DNA of 47,745 bases from Phycisphaeraceae bacterium (lineage in GTDB: Bacteria; Planctomycetota; Phycisphaerae; Phycisphaerales; UBA1924): positions 1 through 47,745 of the forward strand of contig JAHCJE010000010.1 in the NCBI GenBank assembly GCA_026128865.1, read 5' to 3'. Of this stretch, positions 25,733-34,245 are shown in pieces; the stretch's first letter is position 1, and every line of letters begins with the position of its first letter. The notes beneath the pieces are model-generated. The model did no database searches and was not told where the DNA came from. It was given only the letters and a program-made list of their open reading frames with translations. The position numbers and the translations under genes are program-made.

Positions 25733-26823
25733 TGCTCCATCCTCCCTTGCTGATCCGCGGGCGCGAGCGTGATCTCGCGGAGTCCGCCGCCGAACCGCTG
25801 CACCACGAAGGAGCGGGCGAGGGGCCGGTCTTTGTCGCGGTCCCACCTGCCGTCGAGGTCGGTGTCGCCTTCCAGCCAGCGATTGATGAGATCGGGCTTG
25901 ACGTTTGCTCCCATCACGTACTCGGGTCGCGGGTTGGAGACGCCGCCCTGATCGCGGTAGAGCGATCCCGTGTAGCGATCGACGGAGACGCCGAGCGCGG
26001 AGGCGAGTTCCCGCTCCTTGTAGAGCACGACCTGCGACACGGAGCGGGCGAGCACGGTGTCGCTCGCCTGATCGCCGAGCAACTGCGTGGTGCTCAGGCT
26101 CGAATCGATGCGCTCCGCATCGAGCACCTGTCGCACCATCGATGATGGAGACGCCGAGATCAGGAAGTTATGCTTGCTGAAGGGTTGGCTGTTGCGGAAC
26201 GCCGCCGACGGGGCCGGCGCGAGGATAAGGGCGTCGCGCAGGTCGCCGACAGCGAGTTCACCGGTGTTCTGCCGGAAGCGGACCATGAACGTCTGGCGCT
26301 TGCGCCCTTGGTCGGGCAGTTTCGGGTCGTAGAAAGCGGTTTCAGGAAAGACCCAGTTCCGATCGGCGGAAAGATACCGATCGCTCTGTCCGTTGTCGCG
26401 GTCGTACCACGCACTGACGCTGTTGGGCTGCCCGGCCCACCCGGGCATCGCAAGCCCGCGTGCCATCCATCCGGCGGGTAGGCTGACCGGTTCGAGCGCG
26501 GGAACCGGCGCGAAGACGTCTCGCCGAATCGGCGTCCCCGTTGAGAGGTCCTCGAACGTCCCGACGTGCTCGTACGCCACGGCATAGCACCGGCCGCCCG
26601 GCTCGAAGAAGAAGACAACCGCACCGTCGCCGTAGTCCGAACGCATGGCTGCCTCGCGTCCGAGCGCGATCGCCACCCGCATCCGCGTCTCGGCGAGCGA
26701 ACGGTTCGAGGAGTCCATGAGGGCGGAGAACGCCGGAATCGAGACGGAGAGGAGCAGCACGATCAAGGCCATCACGATGATGAGCTCGGTCAGGGTGAAA
26801 GCGGTCGGTCGGCGTCGGCTCAT
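25729..26823 (-). CDS. GspH/FimT-like minor pseudopilin
   Basis: A 364-residue prepilin-like protein. The short leader MSRRRPTA precedes FTLTELIIVMALIVLLLSVSIP, with Glu at +5, and SRSLAETRMRVAIALGREAAM-like helix sequence follows, which fits GspH/FimT N-termini. The exported part is about twice the family size and ends with GGGLREITLAPAD. Its ATG overlaps the stop of the G-like gene (ATGA), and its own stop overlaps the I-like start (GTGA). Confidence 0.75.
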   Translation of the reverse strand: MSRRRPTAFTLTELIIVMALIVLLLSVSIPAFSALMDSSNRSLAETRMRVAIALGREAAMRSDYGDGAVVFFFEPGGRCYAVAYEHVGTFEDLSTGTPIRRDVFAPVPALEPVSLPAGWMARGLAMPGWAGQPNSVSAWYDRDNGQSDRYLSADRNWVFPETAFYDPKLPDQGRKRQTFMVRFRQNTGELAVGDLRDALILAPAPSAAFRNSQPFSKHNFLISASPSSMVRQVLDAERIDSSLSTTQLLGDQASDTVLARSVSQVVLYKERELASALGVSVDRYTGSLYRDQGGVSNPRPEYVMGANVKPDLINRWLEGDTDLDGRWDRDKDRPLARSFVVQRFGGGLREITLAPADQQGRMEQ

Positions 26824-27770
26824 CGGCTCACCTCCGCGATGTTGTCTTCCCGGCCAGCACGCTCCCTGTCCAAGTCGTTGCGGAACGTGCGCCCGAGAGT
26901 CTGCTCGATCGCGTCGCCCGTCTCCGTCGGGATGTCGCCGAAAACTCTGTTGGGACCGGCGGAGACGATCGCGTACGCCGCTGTGCGCAGATCGGTGTTC
27001 GAGAGCGCAGGCTCGTCGTTATTCGGAGCGTCATGCTCTGGCAGGCCGAGAATCTTGGGAACGTTCAGATCGCGCAGCTCCATCACCTTCCCGGCATTCT
27101 GGCCCGTGATCTGTCCCTGCTCCCAGCGATAGAAGCGGTACGGCGTGCCGAAGCGATCGACAAGCGTGACGCGCCCGGCCGGGCCGTCCCGAGCGATCAC
27201 AGCCCCGGCGCGACCCGGGTCGTAGAGAGGATCGGTGCGCTTCGAGCTGCGACGGTCGAAGGAACCATCGACCCTGGGTACGGCGAACCCGGGGCCTGCG
27301 ACCCCGTCCACTTCGGCGCCGAGCGCACCGAGCAGGTAATACGCAAGCGAGTACTCGCTGAAGCGGTAGTCGCCGTTCGAGGCCGTCGAGCTCGACGAAT
27401 CGATGCCGTCGCCTCGAAGGTAGCGCAAATCCGTCTGGTCGGCCCGGTTGTAGACGCGGGGGTTGAACTTCCCGGACTCGTTCGGATCCGGGACGAGCGG
27501 GTTCAGAGAGTCCGGGAATCCCGGGTAATCGATCGTGTTCCCGTCTTTGACCAAGGGAGGGAGGAACCCGAAATCGGACCGGAACTGCTCGACGGCAATG
27601 CGGATGGAAACGACGTCCTGCCGGGCAGCTGTCGAGCGTGCGGATTTCTGCACCCGGTTGAATCCGACCAGGAGGAGCCCGATGAGGAGCGCGACGACGA
27701 GGAGCGTCACCAGCAACTCCATGAGTGTGAAGCCGCCGCGAGTCGTAGGAATGTGCCGGCCGTTCTGCAC
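26820..27770 (-). CDS. GspG-like (major-type) pseudopilin
   Basis: A 316-residue prepilin-like protein: leader of 13 residues ending TTRGG, then FTLMELLVTLLVVALLIGLLLVG with Glu at +5. After the helix, ARQDVVSIRIAVEQFRSDFGFLPP matches the conserved GspG region in which Asp/Tyr/Pro residues start the globular domain. GspG normally has about 140 residues; here a 170-residue extension follows, with TLVDRFGTPYRFYRWEQG resembling the DPWGxPY core. The GTG at 27770 is chosen over a GTG at 27818 (which overlaps the gspF stop as GTGA) because AAGGA lies six bases upstream and the leader is of normal length. First pseudopilin of the operon. Confidence 0.8.
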   Translation of the reverse strand: MQNGRHIPTTRGGFTLMELLVTLLVVALLIGLLLVGFNRVQKSARSTAARQDVVSIRIAVEQFRSDFGFLPPLVKDGNTIDYPGFPDSLNPLVPDPNESGKFNPRVYNRADQTDLRYLRGDGIDSSSSTASNGDYRFSEYSLAYYLLGALGAEVDGVAGPGFAVPRVDGSFDRRSSKRTDPLYDPGRAGAVIARDGPAGRVTLVDRFGTPYRFYRWEQGQITGQNAGKVMELRDLNVPKILGLPEHDAPNNDEPALSNTDLRTAAYAIVSAGPNRVFGDIPTETGDAIEQTLGRTFRNDLDRERAGREDNIAEVSR

Positions 27771-27814
27771 GGTTGATCCTTCCGCAGAGCGTTCCCGGCG
27801 CGGGGCGTTCGCGC

Positions 27815-29095
27815 TCACACCGCGCCGCCCTGGAGCGACTCGATCATGGCAACCAGGGGCATGAACATGGCGACAACGATCGTCCCGACCATCACACCCA
27901 GCACGACGACCATGAGGGGTTCGAGCAGGCTGACAAGCGAGGCGACGGCAACGTCCACTTCTTCGTCGTAGGTGTCCGCGATCTTCAGGAGCATGGCGTC
28001 CATCTCGCCGGTTTCCTCGCCCACGTCGATCATGTTGACGACGATGGCGTCGCAGGTCTTGCTCTCACGGAGCGGGCCGGCGAAACTCTCGCCCTCACGG
28101 ATGGAATCGTGGACCTTCGCGAGCGCCTTCTCGAAGACGTAGTTGCCGGAAGTCTGGCCGGTGATCGTGATGGCCTCCAGGATCGGCACGCCCGCGGAGA
28201 TGAGCGTGCCGAGGGTTCGGGTAAAGCGGGCGATGACCGTCTTGCGAATCAGCGTGCCGAGGATCGGCGTCCAGAGGAGCAGGATGTCTGTGACCGCTCG
28301 CCCGGGGCCCGCCTTGCGGATGAGTTTCCAGAAGATGAACGCCGCGAACGGGAACGCGACGATGAAGACCGCGCCGGGGACCATCTGGTCCGGACTCGCC
28401 TTGCCCGCAACCCAACGGCTGGTCTGGATGAGCCAGACGGTGATGCCGGGGAGTTTCACGCCGAAGTCGGTGAAAATCTCCTCGAACTTCGGGATGATGA
28501 ACATCATGATGAAGGTGAGGATGATGATGGCGACACTGACGACGACGACGGGGTAGACCATCGCGCCCTTGATGCGCCGCTTGAGCCGCTGGCTTTTCTC
28601 CATGAAATCCGCGAGGCGCTGAAGGATGACGTCGAGCACGCCGCCGATCTCGCCCGCGTTGACCATCTTTGTGTAGAGGCGGTCGAATGCGCGTGGATGC
28701 TTGGCCATCGCCTCGCTGAGCGACGAGCCACCCTCGACCTCCTCGCAGACACCGAGGAGCGTGTTCTTCAGCGGGCCGGGCTTGGCCTGAGCCTCGAGAA
28801 TCTGGAGCGAGCGCAGGAGTGGCAGGCCGGCGTCCTGCAGGGTGGAAAGCTGGCGTGTAAAGACGGTCAACTGCTTGGCTGAGACACGACCGATGCCAAA
28901 GCTCTTCTTCTTTCTCTTGATGGTCGCCGCCTCACCCGCAACGGCGGACTTGCGGACCTTCTGCTCACGCACCGACGTCGGAAAGTAGCCCTGCGCCTTG
29001 ATGCGCTGGATGGCCTCGTCGCTCGTACCGGCCTCAACCGTGCCCTTCTGCGGCTTGCCGGAGGCGTTCAGGGCTTCGTACGTGAAAGTCGGCAT
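27815..29095 (-). CDS. gspF: Type II secretion/type IV pilus inner-membrane platform protein (GspF/PilC)
   Basis: Polytopic protein that couples the cytoplasmic ATPase to pseudopilin assembly. The 426 residues follow the family plan: N-terminal FTYEALNASGKPQKGTVEA, two T2SSF repeats (about 85-210 and 290-410). The first repeat has FTRQLSTLQDAGLPLLRSL and the second has FTRTLGTLISAGVPILEA, with membrane spans after each and a final hydrophobic segment. It lies between the GspE-like ATPase gene and the GspG-like gene. The 87-base gap to the ATPase gene holds a perfect 10-base hairpin (29150-29175). Confidence 0.96.
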   Translation of the reverse strand: MPTFTYEALNASGKPQKGTVEAGTSDEAIQRIKAQGYFPTSVREQKVRKSAVAGEAATIKRKKKSFGIGRVSAKQLTVFTRQLSTLQDAGLPLLRSLQILEAQAKPGPLKNTLLGVCEEVEGGSSLSEAMAKHPRAFDRLYTKMVNAGEIGGVLDVILQRLADFMEKSQRLKRRIKGAMVYPVVVVSVAIIILTFIMMFIIPKFEEIFTDFGVKLPGITVWLIQTSRWVAGKASPDQMVPGAVFIVAFPFAAFIFWKLIRKAGPGRAVTDILLLWTPILGTLIRKTVIARFTRTLGTLISAGVPILEAITITGQTSGNYVFEKALAKVHDSIREGESFAGPLRESKTCDAIVVNMIDVGEETGEMDAMLLKIADTYDEEVDVAVASLVSLLEPLMVVVLGVMVGTIVVAMFMPLVAMIESLQGGAV

Positions 29096-29149
29096 GGCTG
29101 TCGCTCCGTTCGTCCGTCCCGGTCACCGTCGCCGGAGGGGACAGGCGGC

Positions 29150-29175
29150 GCGTGCGCGCTCCTCCGCGCGCACGC
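29150..29175. other. Perfect hairpin in the gspE-gspF spacer
   Basis: GCGTGCGCGC (29150-29159), loop TCCTCC, GCGCGCACGC (29166-29175). It has no T-tract on the minus strand. It lies just after the ATPase stop codon, so it may protect the upstream transcript 3' end or attenuate transcription into gspF and the pseudopilins. Confidence 0.6.
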
Positions 29176-29182
29176 AGCCGCG

Positions 29183-30919
29183 TCAGTCCTCTTCAGCGAT
29201 GGTCTCCCGCACCACCTCATCGATCGTCGTCTGGCCCTCGTAAATGGCCAGCAATCCAGCGTCGCGGAGCGAACGCATTCCCCGTCGCTTCGCATGGTCT
29301 CGCAGCACGCCGGTGCTCGCTTCCTGCATCACCAGTTCTCGCATCGCGTCGTCGATCTCCATGATCTCGAACAACGCCATCCGGCCGCGATAGCCGGACT
29401 TGTGGCAGTTGTCGCACCCGCGACCTCGGAAGAACCGACGCCCACGCACGGTCTCTGGAGTCAACGCGAGCTCCATCAACTCCTCTTCCGCAGGCGTGTA
29501 CTCTTCCCGGCACTTGGGGCAGATCGTGCGCACAAGCCGTTGAGCAACGATGCCCTCGAGCGTTGCTGTCAGCAGGAACGCCTCCAACCCGAGATCGACC
29601 AGACGGATGATCGAACTCGGCGCGTCGTTCGTGTGAAGCGTCGTGAGCACCAAGTGGCCCGTCAGCGAAGCCTGCACGGCGATCTGCGCCGTCTCAAGGT
29701 CGCGGATCTCACCAACCAGGATGATGTCAGGATCCTGACGAAGGAAACTGCGGAGCGCACGCGCGAACGTGAGGCCCACTTCCTCGTTCATCTGGCACTG
29801 ACACAAGCCGTCGATGTCGTACTCGACAGGATCCTCTGCCGTCAGGATCTTCGTCTCGATGTCGTTGAGTTCCGCGAGCGCGGCGTAGAGCGTCGTCGTC
29901 TTGCCCGAACCGGTGGGGCCGGTCACGATCACGATGCCGTTGGGCTTCTGGATCAGCTTCCGGAAACGCGCCAGGTCGTCCTCTCGGAAGCCGATGCGCT
30001 CCAGGCTCAGTTCCACATTCGCGCGGTCCAGCACACGCATCACCACGCTCTCGCCCCACATCGTCGGCAGCACCGCCACGCGCAGGTCCACAGGGCTGCC
30101 CCCCACCATCAGCTCGATGCGGCCGTCCTGAGGCAAACGACGCTCCGCGATGTCGAGGTGTGACATGACCTTGATGCGGCTCGTGATCGCAGGCCCGAGA
30201 TGCTTCGGCGGCGGCACCATCTCGTACAGCACGCCGTCGATGCGGTAGCGCATCTTGAACTCGTTCTCGAACGGCTCGAAGTGGATGTCCGAGGCGCGGT
30301 CCTTGATCGCCTGCAGCAGGACTAGGTTCAGCAGCTTGATGACCTGGTTGTCCTCGGCCGCCTCCAGCACCGCGTCAAGGTCGATCGACGCCCCGCCCTT
30401 GTCGAGCGCCTTGAACTTGTCGTCCGCCGCCAGCCCAGAGACGACGTCCATGACGGACTCGGTCTTGGAGTAGTGCTTCTGGATGAGCGAATCGATCGCC
30501 GCCGCATCCGCGACAACCGCCTCGACATTGAAGCCCATCAATAAACGGAGGTCATCCACAGCCCGGAAGTTGTCCGGACTCTTCAGAGCGATCTTCAGCC
30601 GCTTGCTCTTGGGGTTGAAATCAATCGGAACAACTTGGTAGGTCTGAGCATTCTCGGAAGGTATCGCGGCGAGGGCTTCCTCGGGGATTTCCACCGCCGA
30701 GAGATCGACATACGCCATACCGGCCTGTCCGGCAAGGCCCTCGGCAACATCACGCTCCGAGCAGTACCCCAACTCGATCAGGAGTTGACCGATCGGAACG
30801 CGGCGCGTCTTCTGGATCGCGAGGGCTTCGTGAACCTGCTCGCGCGTCACGTGCCCAAGCTTGGTCAGGACACGGCCAAGCTTCCTGCCCTTCAGTTCTG
30901 CTGGATCGATCGCCGCCAC
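29183..30919 (-). CDS. gspE: Type II secretion/type IV pilus assembly ATPase (GspE/PilB)
   Basis: Hexameric cytoplasmic ATPase powering pseudopilin assembly. The 578-residue protein begins with an MshEN/T2SSE_N domain (LGRVLTKLGHVTREQVHEAL, about residues 14-145). The ATPase core follows, with Walker A GPTGSGKT (about 333-340), Asp box EDPVEYDIDG, Walker B ILVGEIRDLETAQIA and His box LTTLHTNDAPSS. A four-Cys zinc module is present (CPKC ... CDNCHKSGYRGR), typical of assembly rather than retraction ATPases. The start is a GTG at 30919 with GGGAG upstream. It heads the run gspE-gspF-pseudopilins, and a candidate promoter lies at 30984-31012. Confidence 0.96.
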   Translation of the reverse strand: MAAIDPAELKGRKLGRVLTKLGHVTREQVHEALAIQKTRRVPIGQLLIELGYCSERDVAEGLAGQAGMAYVDLSAVEIPEEALAAIPSENAQTYQVVPIDFNPKSKRLKIALKSPDNFRAVDDLRLLMGFNVEAVVADAAAIDSLIQKHYSKTESVMDVVSGLAADDKFKALDKGGASIDLDAVLEAAEDNQVIKLLNLVLLQAIKDRASDIHFEPFENEFKMRYRIDGVLYEMVPPPKHLGPAITSRIKVMSHLDIAERRLPQDGRIELMVGGSPVDLRVAVLPTMWGESVVMRVLDRANVELSLERIGFREDDLARFRKLIQKPNGIVIVTGPTGSGKTTTLYAALAELNDIETKILTAEDPVEYDIDGLCQCQMNEEVGLTFARALRSFLRQDPDIILVGEIRDLETAQIAVQASLTGHLVLTTLHTNDAPSSIIRLVDLGLEAFLLTATLEGIVAQRLVRTICPKCREEYTPAEEELMELALTPETVRGRRFFRGRGCDNCHKSGYRGRMALFEIMEIDDAMRELVMQEASTGVLRDHAKRRGMRSLRDAGLLAIYEGQTTIDEVVRETIAEED

Positions 30920-30983
30920 AGTACAACTCCCGCCGATCAGAACCGCACTGCCGAGTCGGTCCCGACCGAATCCCTATTCGACA

Positions 30984-31012
30984 CAATAACCTAGCCAGAT
31001 GCGAGACAACAA
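30984..31012 (-). promoter_or_regulatory. Candidate promoter of the gspE-pseudopilin operon
   Basis: In a locally AT-richer spacer, TTGTTG (31007-31012) and TTATTG (30984-30989) on the minus strand are separated by 17 bases. Each matches the sigma-70 hexamers only partly, but spacing and position before the first gene of the operon fit. Confidence 0.3.
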
Positions 31013-31056
31013 GCGGAAACAACTCGCCGGATCAATACGACTCGTTGTTTATTGTA

Positions 31057-31114
31057 CAACGAAGAAGGCCGTCGATCGATGGCTTGGCCAGCCATATACC
31101 TAACAGAACGGCCT
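31057..31114 (-). terminator. Possible two-stem terminator after pilT
   Basis: An outer stem AGGCCGT/ACGGCCT (31066-31072 with 31108-31114) encloses an inner stem ATGGCT/AGCCAT (31079-31084 with 31090-31095). On the minus strand the structure starts at the pilT stop codon and is followed by TCTTCGTTGT. This suits termination between pilT and the separately promoted gspE operon. Confidence 0.4.
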
Positions 31115-32231
31115 ACTCGTTGCCGTCGTACTCGGTATCCCACTCGGTTCGACCGACGGTACGGCCGAGGCGATGAACCTTGTCGCGCAGGTCACCGGGG
31201 TTCTTGGACTTATCGATCATCTCCTCAGCCGAGATGATCCCCTTGGAATACAACGACCAGAGGTGGTCGTCGAGCAGCTGCATGCCGAACTTCTTCCCGG
31301 TCTGGATCATGGAGTCGATGCGAAATGTCTTGGCGTCTCGGATCAGGTTCGAGATGGCCGGGGTAACCACCAGGAACTCGTAGGCTGCGACGCGGCCCGG
31401 CGTGTCGATCCTGGCGAGCAACTGCTGGCTCAGGATGGCGATCATGGCGGTCGACAACTGAACGCGGACCTGGTTCTGCTGGGAGACGGGGAAGGCGTCC
31501 ACGACGCGGTCGATGGTCTTGGCCGCGCCGTTGGTGTGCAGGGTGGCGAAGACCAAGTGGCCGGTTTCTGCGGCGCGGATGGCGGCCTCGATGGTTTCGA
31601 GGTCGCGCATTTCGCCGACGAGGATCACGTCCGGGTCCGATCGGAGCACACGCCTGAGGGCCTCGGCGAAACTGGGGACGTCGTTGCCGACTTCGCGCTG
31701 GTTCACGATCGAGGTCTTGTGCCCGTGGTAGTACTCGATGGGGTCTTCCATCGTGACGATGTGGCGGTCGAGGTTGGTGTTGACGTAGTCGATCATCGTG
31801 GCCAGGGAGGTCGTCTTGCCGGAGCCGGTCGGTCCGGTGACGAGGAACAGCCCCTGCGGGCGGCGGATGAGTTCCATGACGATCGGCGGCAGGCCGATCT
31901 GTTCGAATGAGAGCAGCTTGTTAGGGATCTGCCGGAGGACGATGGCGATGTCGCCCTTCTGGCGGAAGACCGAGACGCGGAAGCGAGCCGCATCGCCGTA
32001 CGCGAAGCCGAAGTCCGTGCCGCCGACCTCCTGGAGTTCCTGCTGGTTGCGTTCGGGGGTGATGGACTTCATGAGTCCGACCATGTCGTCAGAGTCGAGC
32101 ACCTTGGTCTGGAGGTTCCGCAGGTGGCCGTGGAGGCGGATCGTGGGTGTACGGTTGACGGTGAGGTGAAGGTCGCTGGCGCCGGTGCGGACAACGGTGT
32201 CGAGCAGCCGGTCGATCTGCATGGTGGACAT
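31113..32231 (-). CDS. pilT: Type IV pilus retraction ATPase
   Basis: Motor that depolymerises type IV pili. The 372-residue protein has normal PilT length and motifs: GASDLHLTVNRTPTIRLHG at the N-terminus, Walker A GPTGSGKT (about residue 132), Walker B DVILVGEMRDLETI, and the PilT-specific AIRAAETGHLVFATLHTN followed by DRVVDAFP. It lacks the four-Cys zinc module of the two flanking ATPases. The ATG at 32231 is 42 bases after the PilB-like stop, so the two are probably co-transcribed. Its presence argues for a retractile pilus rather than a pure type II secretion system. Confidence 0.96.
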   Translation of the reverse strand: MSTMQIDRLLDTVVRTGASDLHLTVNRTPTIRLHGHLRNLQTKVLDSDDMVGLMKSITPERNQQELQEVGGTDFGFAYGDAARFRVSVFRQKGDIAIVLRQIPNKLLSFEQIGLPPIVMELIRRPQGLFLVTGPTGSGKTTSLATMIDYVNTNLDRHIVTMEDPIEYYHGHKTSIVNQREVGNDVPSFAEALRRVLRSDPDVILVGEMRDLETIEAAIRAAETGHLVFATLHTNGAAKTIDRVVDAFPVSQQNQVRVQLSTAMIAILSQQLLARIDTPGRVAAYEFLVVTPAISNLIRDAKTFRIDSMIQTGKKFGMQLLDDHLWSLYSKGIISAEEMIDKSKNPGDLRDKVHRLGRTVGRTEWDTEYDGNE

Positions 32232-32273
32232 CGGAACGCTCCATCCGGCGTCGCCCCGCAGGGCGGCCGGTCA

Positions 32274-34016
32274 TCATGCCTGTTCGTCAACAACCTGCGC
32301 GACGCGGGCGATCTCGTCCATCGTCGTCACGCCGGCGAGGATCTTGAGCCGCCCGTCGCCGACCAGCGGTCGCATGCCGGCGGCGAGCGCGGCGCGTCGC
32401 AAGTCCGCGAGGGAAGCGCCCTTGAACGCCATATCGCGGATCTGCGAGTTCATCGACATCATCTCGAAGATGGCCTTCCGTCCGCGGAAGCCGGTGTTCA
32501 CGCAATGCTCGCACCCGACGGCCTTGTAGGCCTTCCCGAGCGCCTCCTCGGCTTTCAGGCCGACCAGGCGGAGGAACTTCGGGTCGAGGTCCTCCGGCTC
32601 GGCCAGTTTTTTGCACTTCGAGCAGAGGATTCGGATGAGGCGCTGGGCCATGATCGCCTGGATCGACGACGCCACGAGGAACGGCTTGATGCCCATGTCC
32701 ACGAGGCGGGTGATCGCCGACGGGGCGTCGTTCGTGTGCAACGTAGAAAAGACGAGGTGGCCCGTCAAGGCTGCCTGGATGGCGATCTCGCCGACCTCGC
32801 GGTCGCGGATCTCGCCGACCAGAATGACGTTCGGGGCTTGGCGGAGCATCGAGCGAAGGATGGCAGAGAACGTCAGGCCGATGCCCTCACGCACCTGGCA
32901 CTGGTTGATGCCTTCGAAGTTGTATTCAACCGGGTCTTCGGCGGTGATGATCTTCTTGTCCGGACGGTTGAGCACGTCGAGCGCGGAGTAGAGCGTGGTG
33001 GTCTTGCCCGAGCCGGTCGGTCCGGTGACGAGGAAGATGCCGTTGGGACGGCGGATGATGCGGTTGAACACCGCGAGGTTGTCGGCCTCGAAGCCGAGAT
33101 TTTCAAGGCCGATGCGGACCGAGTCCGGTCGCAGAATACGGAGGACTACCGACTCGCCGTGGTAGGCCGGGCAGGCCGACACGCGGAAGTCGATCATGTG
33201 CTCGTCGACCTGAAGCTTGATGCGCCCATCCTGCGGAACGCGGCGCTCGGCGATGTTCATGCCGGCCATAAGCTTGGTTCGGCTCAGCAGGGCGTTCTGC
33301 ATTCGCTTCGGAAGGTTGTCGCGCTCGATGCACACGCCGTCGATGCGATATCGCAGTCTCACCCGGTCGCTCATCGGCTCGATGTGAACGTCAGAGGCTC
33401 GCATCTTGACGGCCTCGGTCAGCATCCGGTTGCAGAGTTTGACGATCGGGGCGTCGTCCGCCGCGACGTCGATGGACTTGTCCACCGACCGGTCCACAGA
33501 GCGGTCGATCGTGCGGTCGATCGAGTCCGTAACCAGCGATTCGCCTGGTTTCGTCTCGGCTGTGAGCGAGGCTGCCGGCACGCCCCCACCCGCCCCCTCG
33601 ATGAATCGCCTGATCTGCGAGCGTGACGCGAGCCTCGGCTCGACTTCAACATTGAGACGGAAGCGGAGCATGTCGAGCAGCTCGAGGTCCATCGGGTCGT
33701 GGATAACGAGTTGCAGACGACCGTTCGACTTGCCGAGTGGGAGAATCAGGTGCTTGCGAACGAGGTCGTCCGGCACGAGTTTCATGTCGATCTTGTCGCC
33801 GACGCCGTTGGCGGCGAGATCGACGAACTCCATGCCGAACTGGTTGGCGAGGGCCTTGGCGACCTGCTCCTCCTTAGCGAATCCGAGTTCGACCATCGTT
33901 TCGCCGAGACGCTTGCCCGCGCCGCGCGCAACCCCCACCGCCTGTTCGACCTGCTCCGGCGAGGTCACCCCCCACCCGACCAGAATCTCACCCAGCTTCT
34001 TCCGCGATCGTGCCAT
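32274..34016 (-). CDS. pilB: Type IV pilus assembly ATPase (PilB/GspE family)
   Basis: A second assembly-type ATPase, 580 residues. The N-terminal MshEN/T2SSE_N domain starts LGEILVGWGVTSPEQVEQAV. The core has Walker A GPTGSGKT (about residue 330), Walker B VILVGEIRDREVGEIA, His box STLHTNDAPSA and a four-Cys module (CSKC ... CEHCVNTGFRGR). A linker near residue 175 holds a repeated charged pattern (DRTIDRSVDRSVDKSID), where the same tripeptide recurs four times. The ATG at 34016 is chosen; an in-frame GTG at 34061 would add 15 residues. Co-oriented with pilT downstream. Two assembly ATPases in one locus suggest either two machines sharing pilins or division of labour. Confidence 0.95.
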   Translation of the reverse strand: MARSRKKLGEILVGWGVTSPEQVEQAVGVARGAGKRLGETMVELGFAKEEQVAKALANQFGMEFVDLAANGVGDKIDMKLVPDDLVRKHLILPLGKSNGRLQLVIHDPMDLELLDMLRFRLNVEVEPRLASRSQIRRFIEGAGGGVPAASLTAETKPGESLVTDSIDRTIDRSVDRSVDKSIDVAADDAPIVKLCNRMLTEAVKMRASDVHIEPMSDRVRLRYRIDGVCIERDNLPKRMQNALLSRTKLMAGMNIAERRVPQDGRIKLQVDEHMIDFRVSACPAYHGESVVLRILRPDSVRIGLENLGFEADNLAVFNRIIRRPNGIFLVTGPTGSGKTTTLYSALDVLNRPDKKIITAEDPVEYNFEGINQCQVREGIGLTFSAILRSMLRQAPNVILVGEIRDREVGEIAIQAALTGHLVFSTLHTNDAPSAITRLVDMGIKPFLVASSIQAIMAQRLIRILCSKCKKLAEPEDLDPKFLRLVGLKAEEALGKAYKAVGCEHCVNTGFRGRKAIFEMMSMNSQIRDMAFKGASLADLRRAALAAGMRPLVGDGRLKILAGVTTMDEIARVAQVVDEQA

Positions 34017-34064
34017 GACCCGAACGTTTCCCTTCAACCGTCCGTGCTTTGGAACGGCCACCCG

Positions 34065-34070
34065 ATCGTA
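34065..34070 (-). promoter_or_regulatory. Candidate -10 box upstream of pilB
   Basis: TACGAT on the minus strand, 48 bases before the pilB ATG in the spacer between divergent pilB and coaB. No good -35. Confidence 0.25.
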
Positions 34071-34191
34071 GCGTCGAGCGAGGGCGTCGTGGCGGACACT
34101 TCCCGGTCAACACACATTCTGAGCAGGATTGACTCGGCGTCGATCCAGATTCGGCCGACCCGCACTCCATAGGCGCGGCGACCGCCCCGCC

Positions 34192-34222
34192 TATGCTGGC
34201 TTGTCGGCGTGTTCCATACGCT
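34192..34222 (+). promoter_or_regulatory. Candidate -10 boxes upstream of coaB
   Basis: TATGCT (34192-34197) and TACGCT (34217-34222) on the plus strand lie 48 and 23 bases before the coaB ATG. Both fit the TAnGCT pattern seen before other genes here. Neither has an obvious -35. Confidence 0.25.
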
Positions 34223-34245
34223 TGGCGCGGCCGGGTGTTCCGCCG

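Noticed and set aside
34129..34245. A longer N-terminus for the coaB gene
   Set aside because: The frame is open, but the extra 39 codons are Arg-rich, not family-like, and cover the likely promoter region between pilB and coaB.
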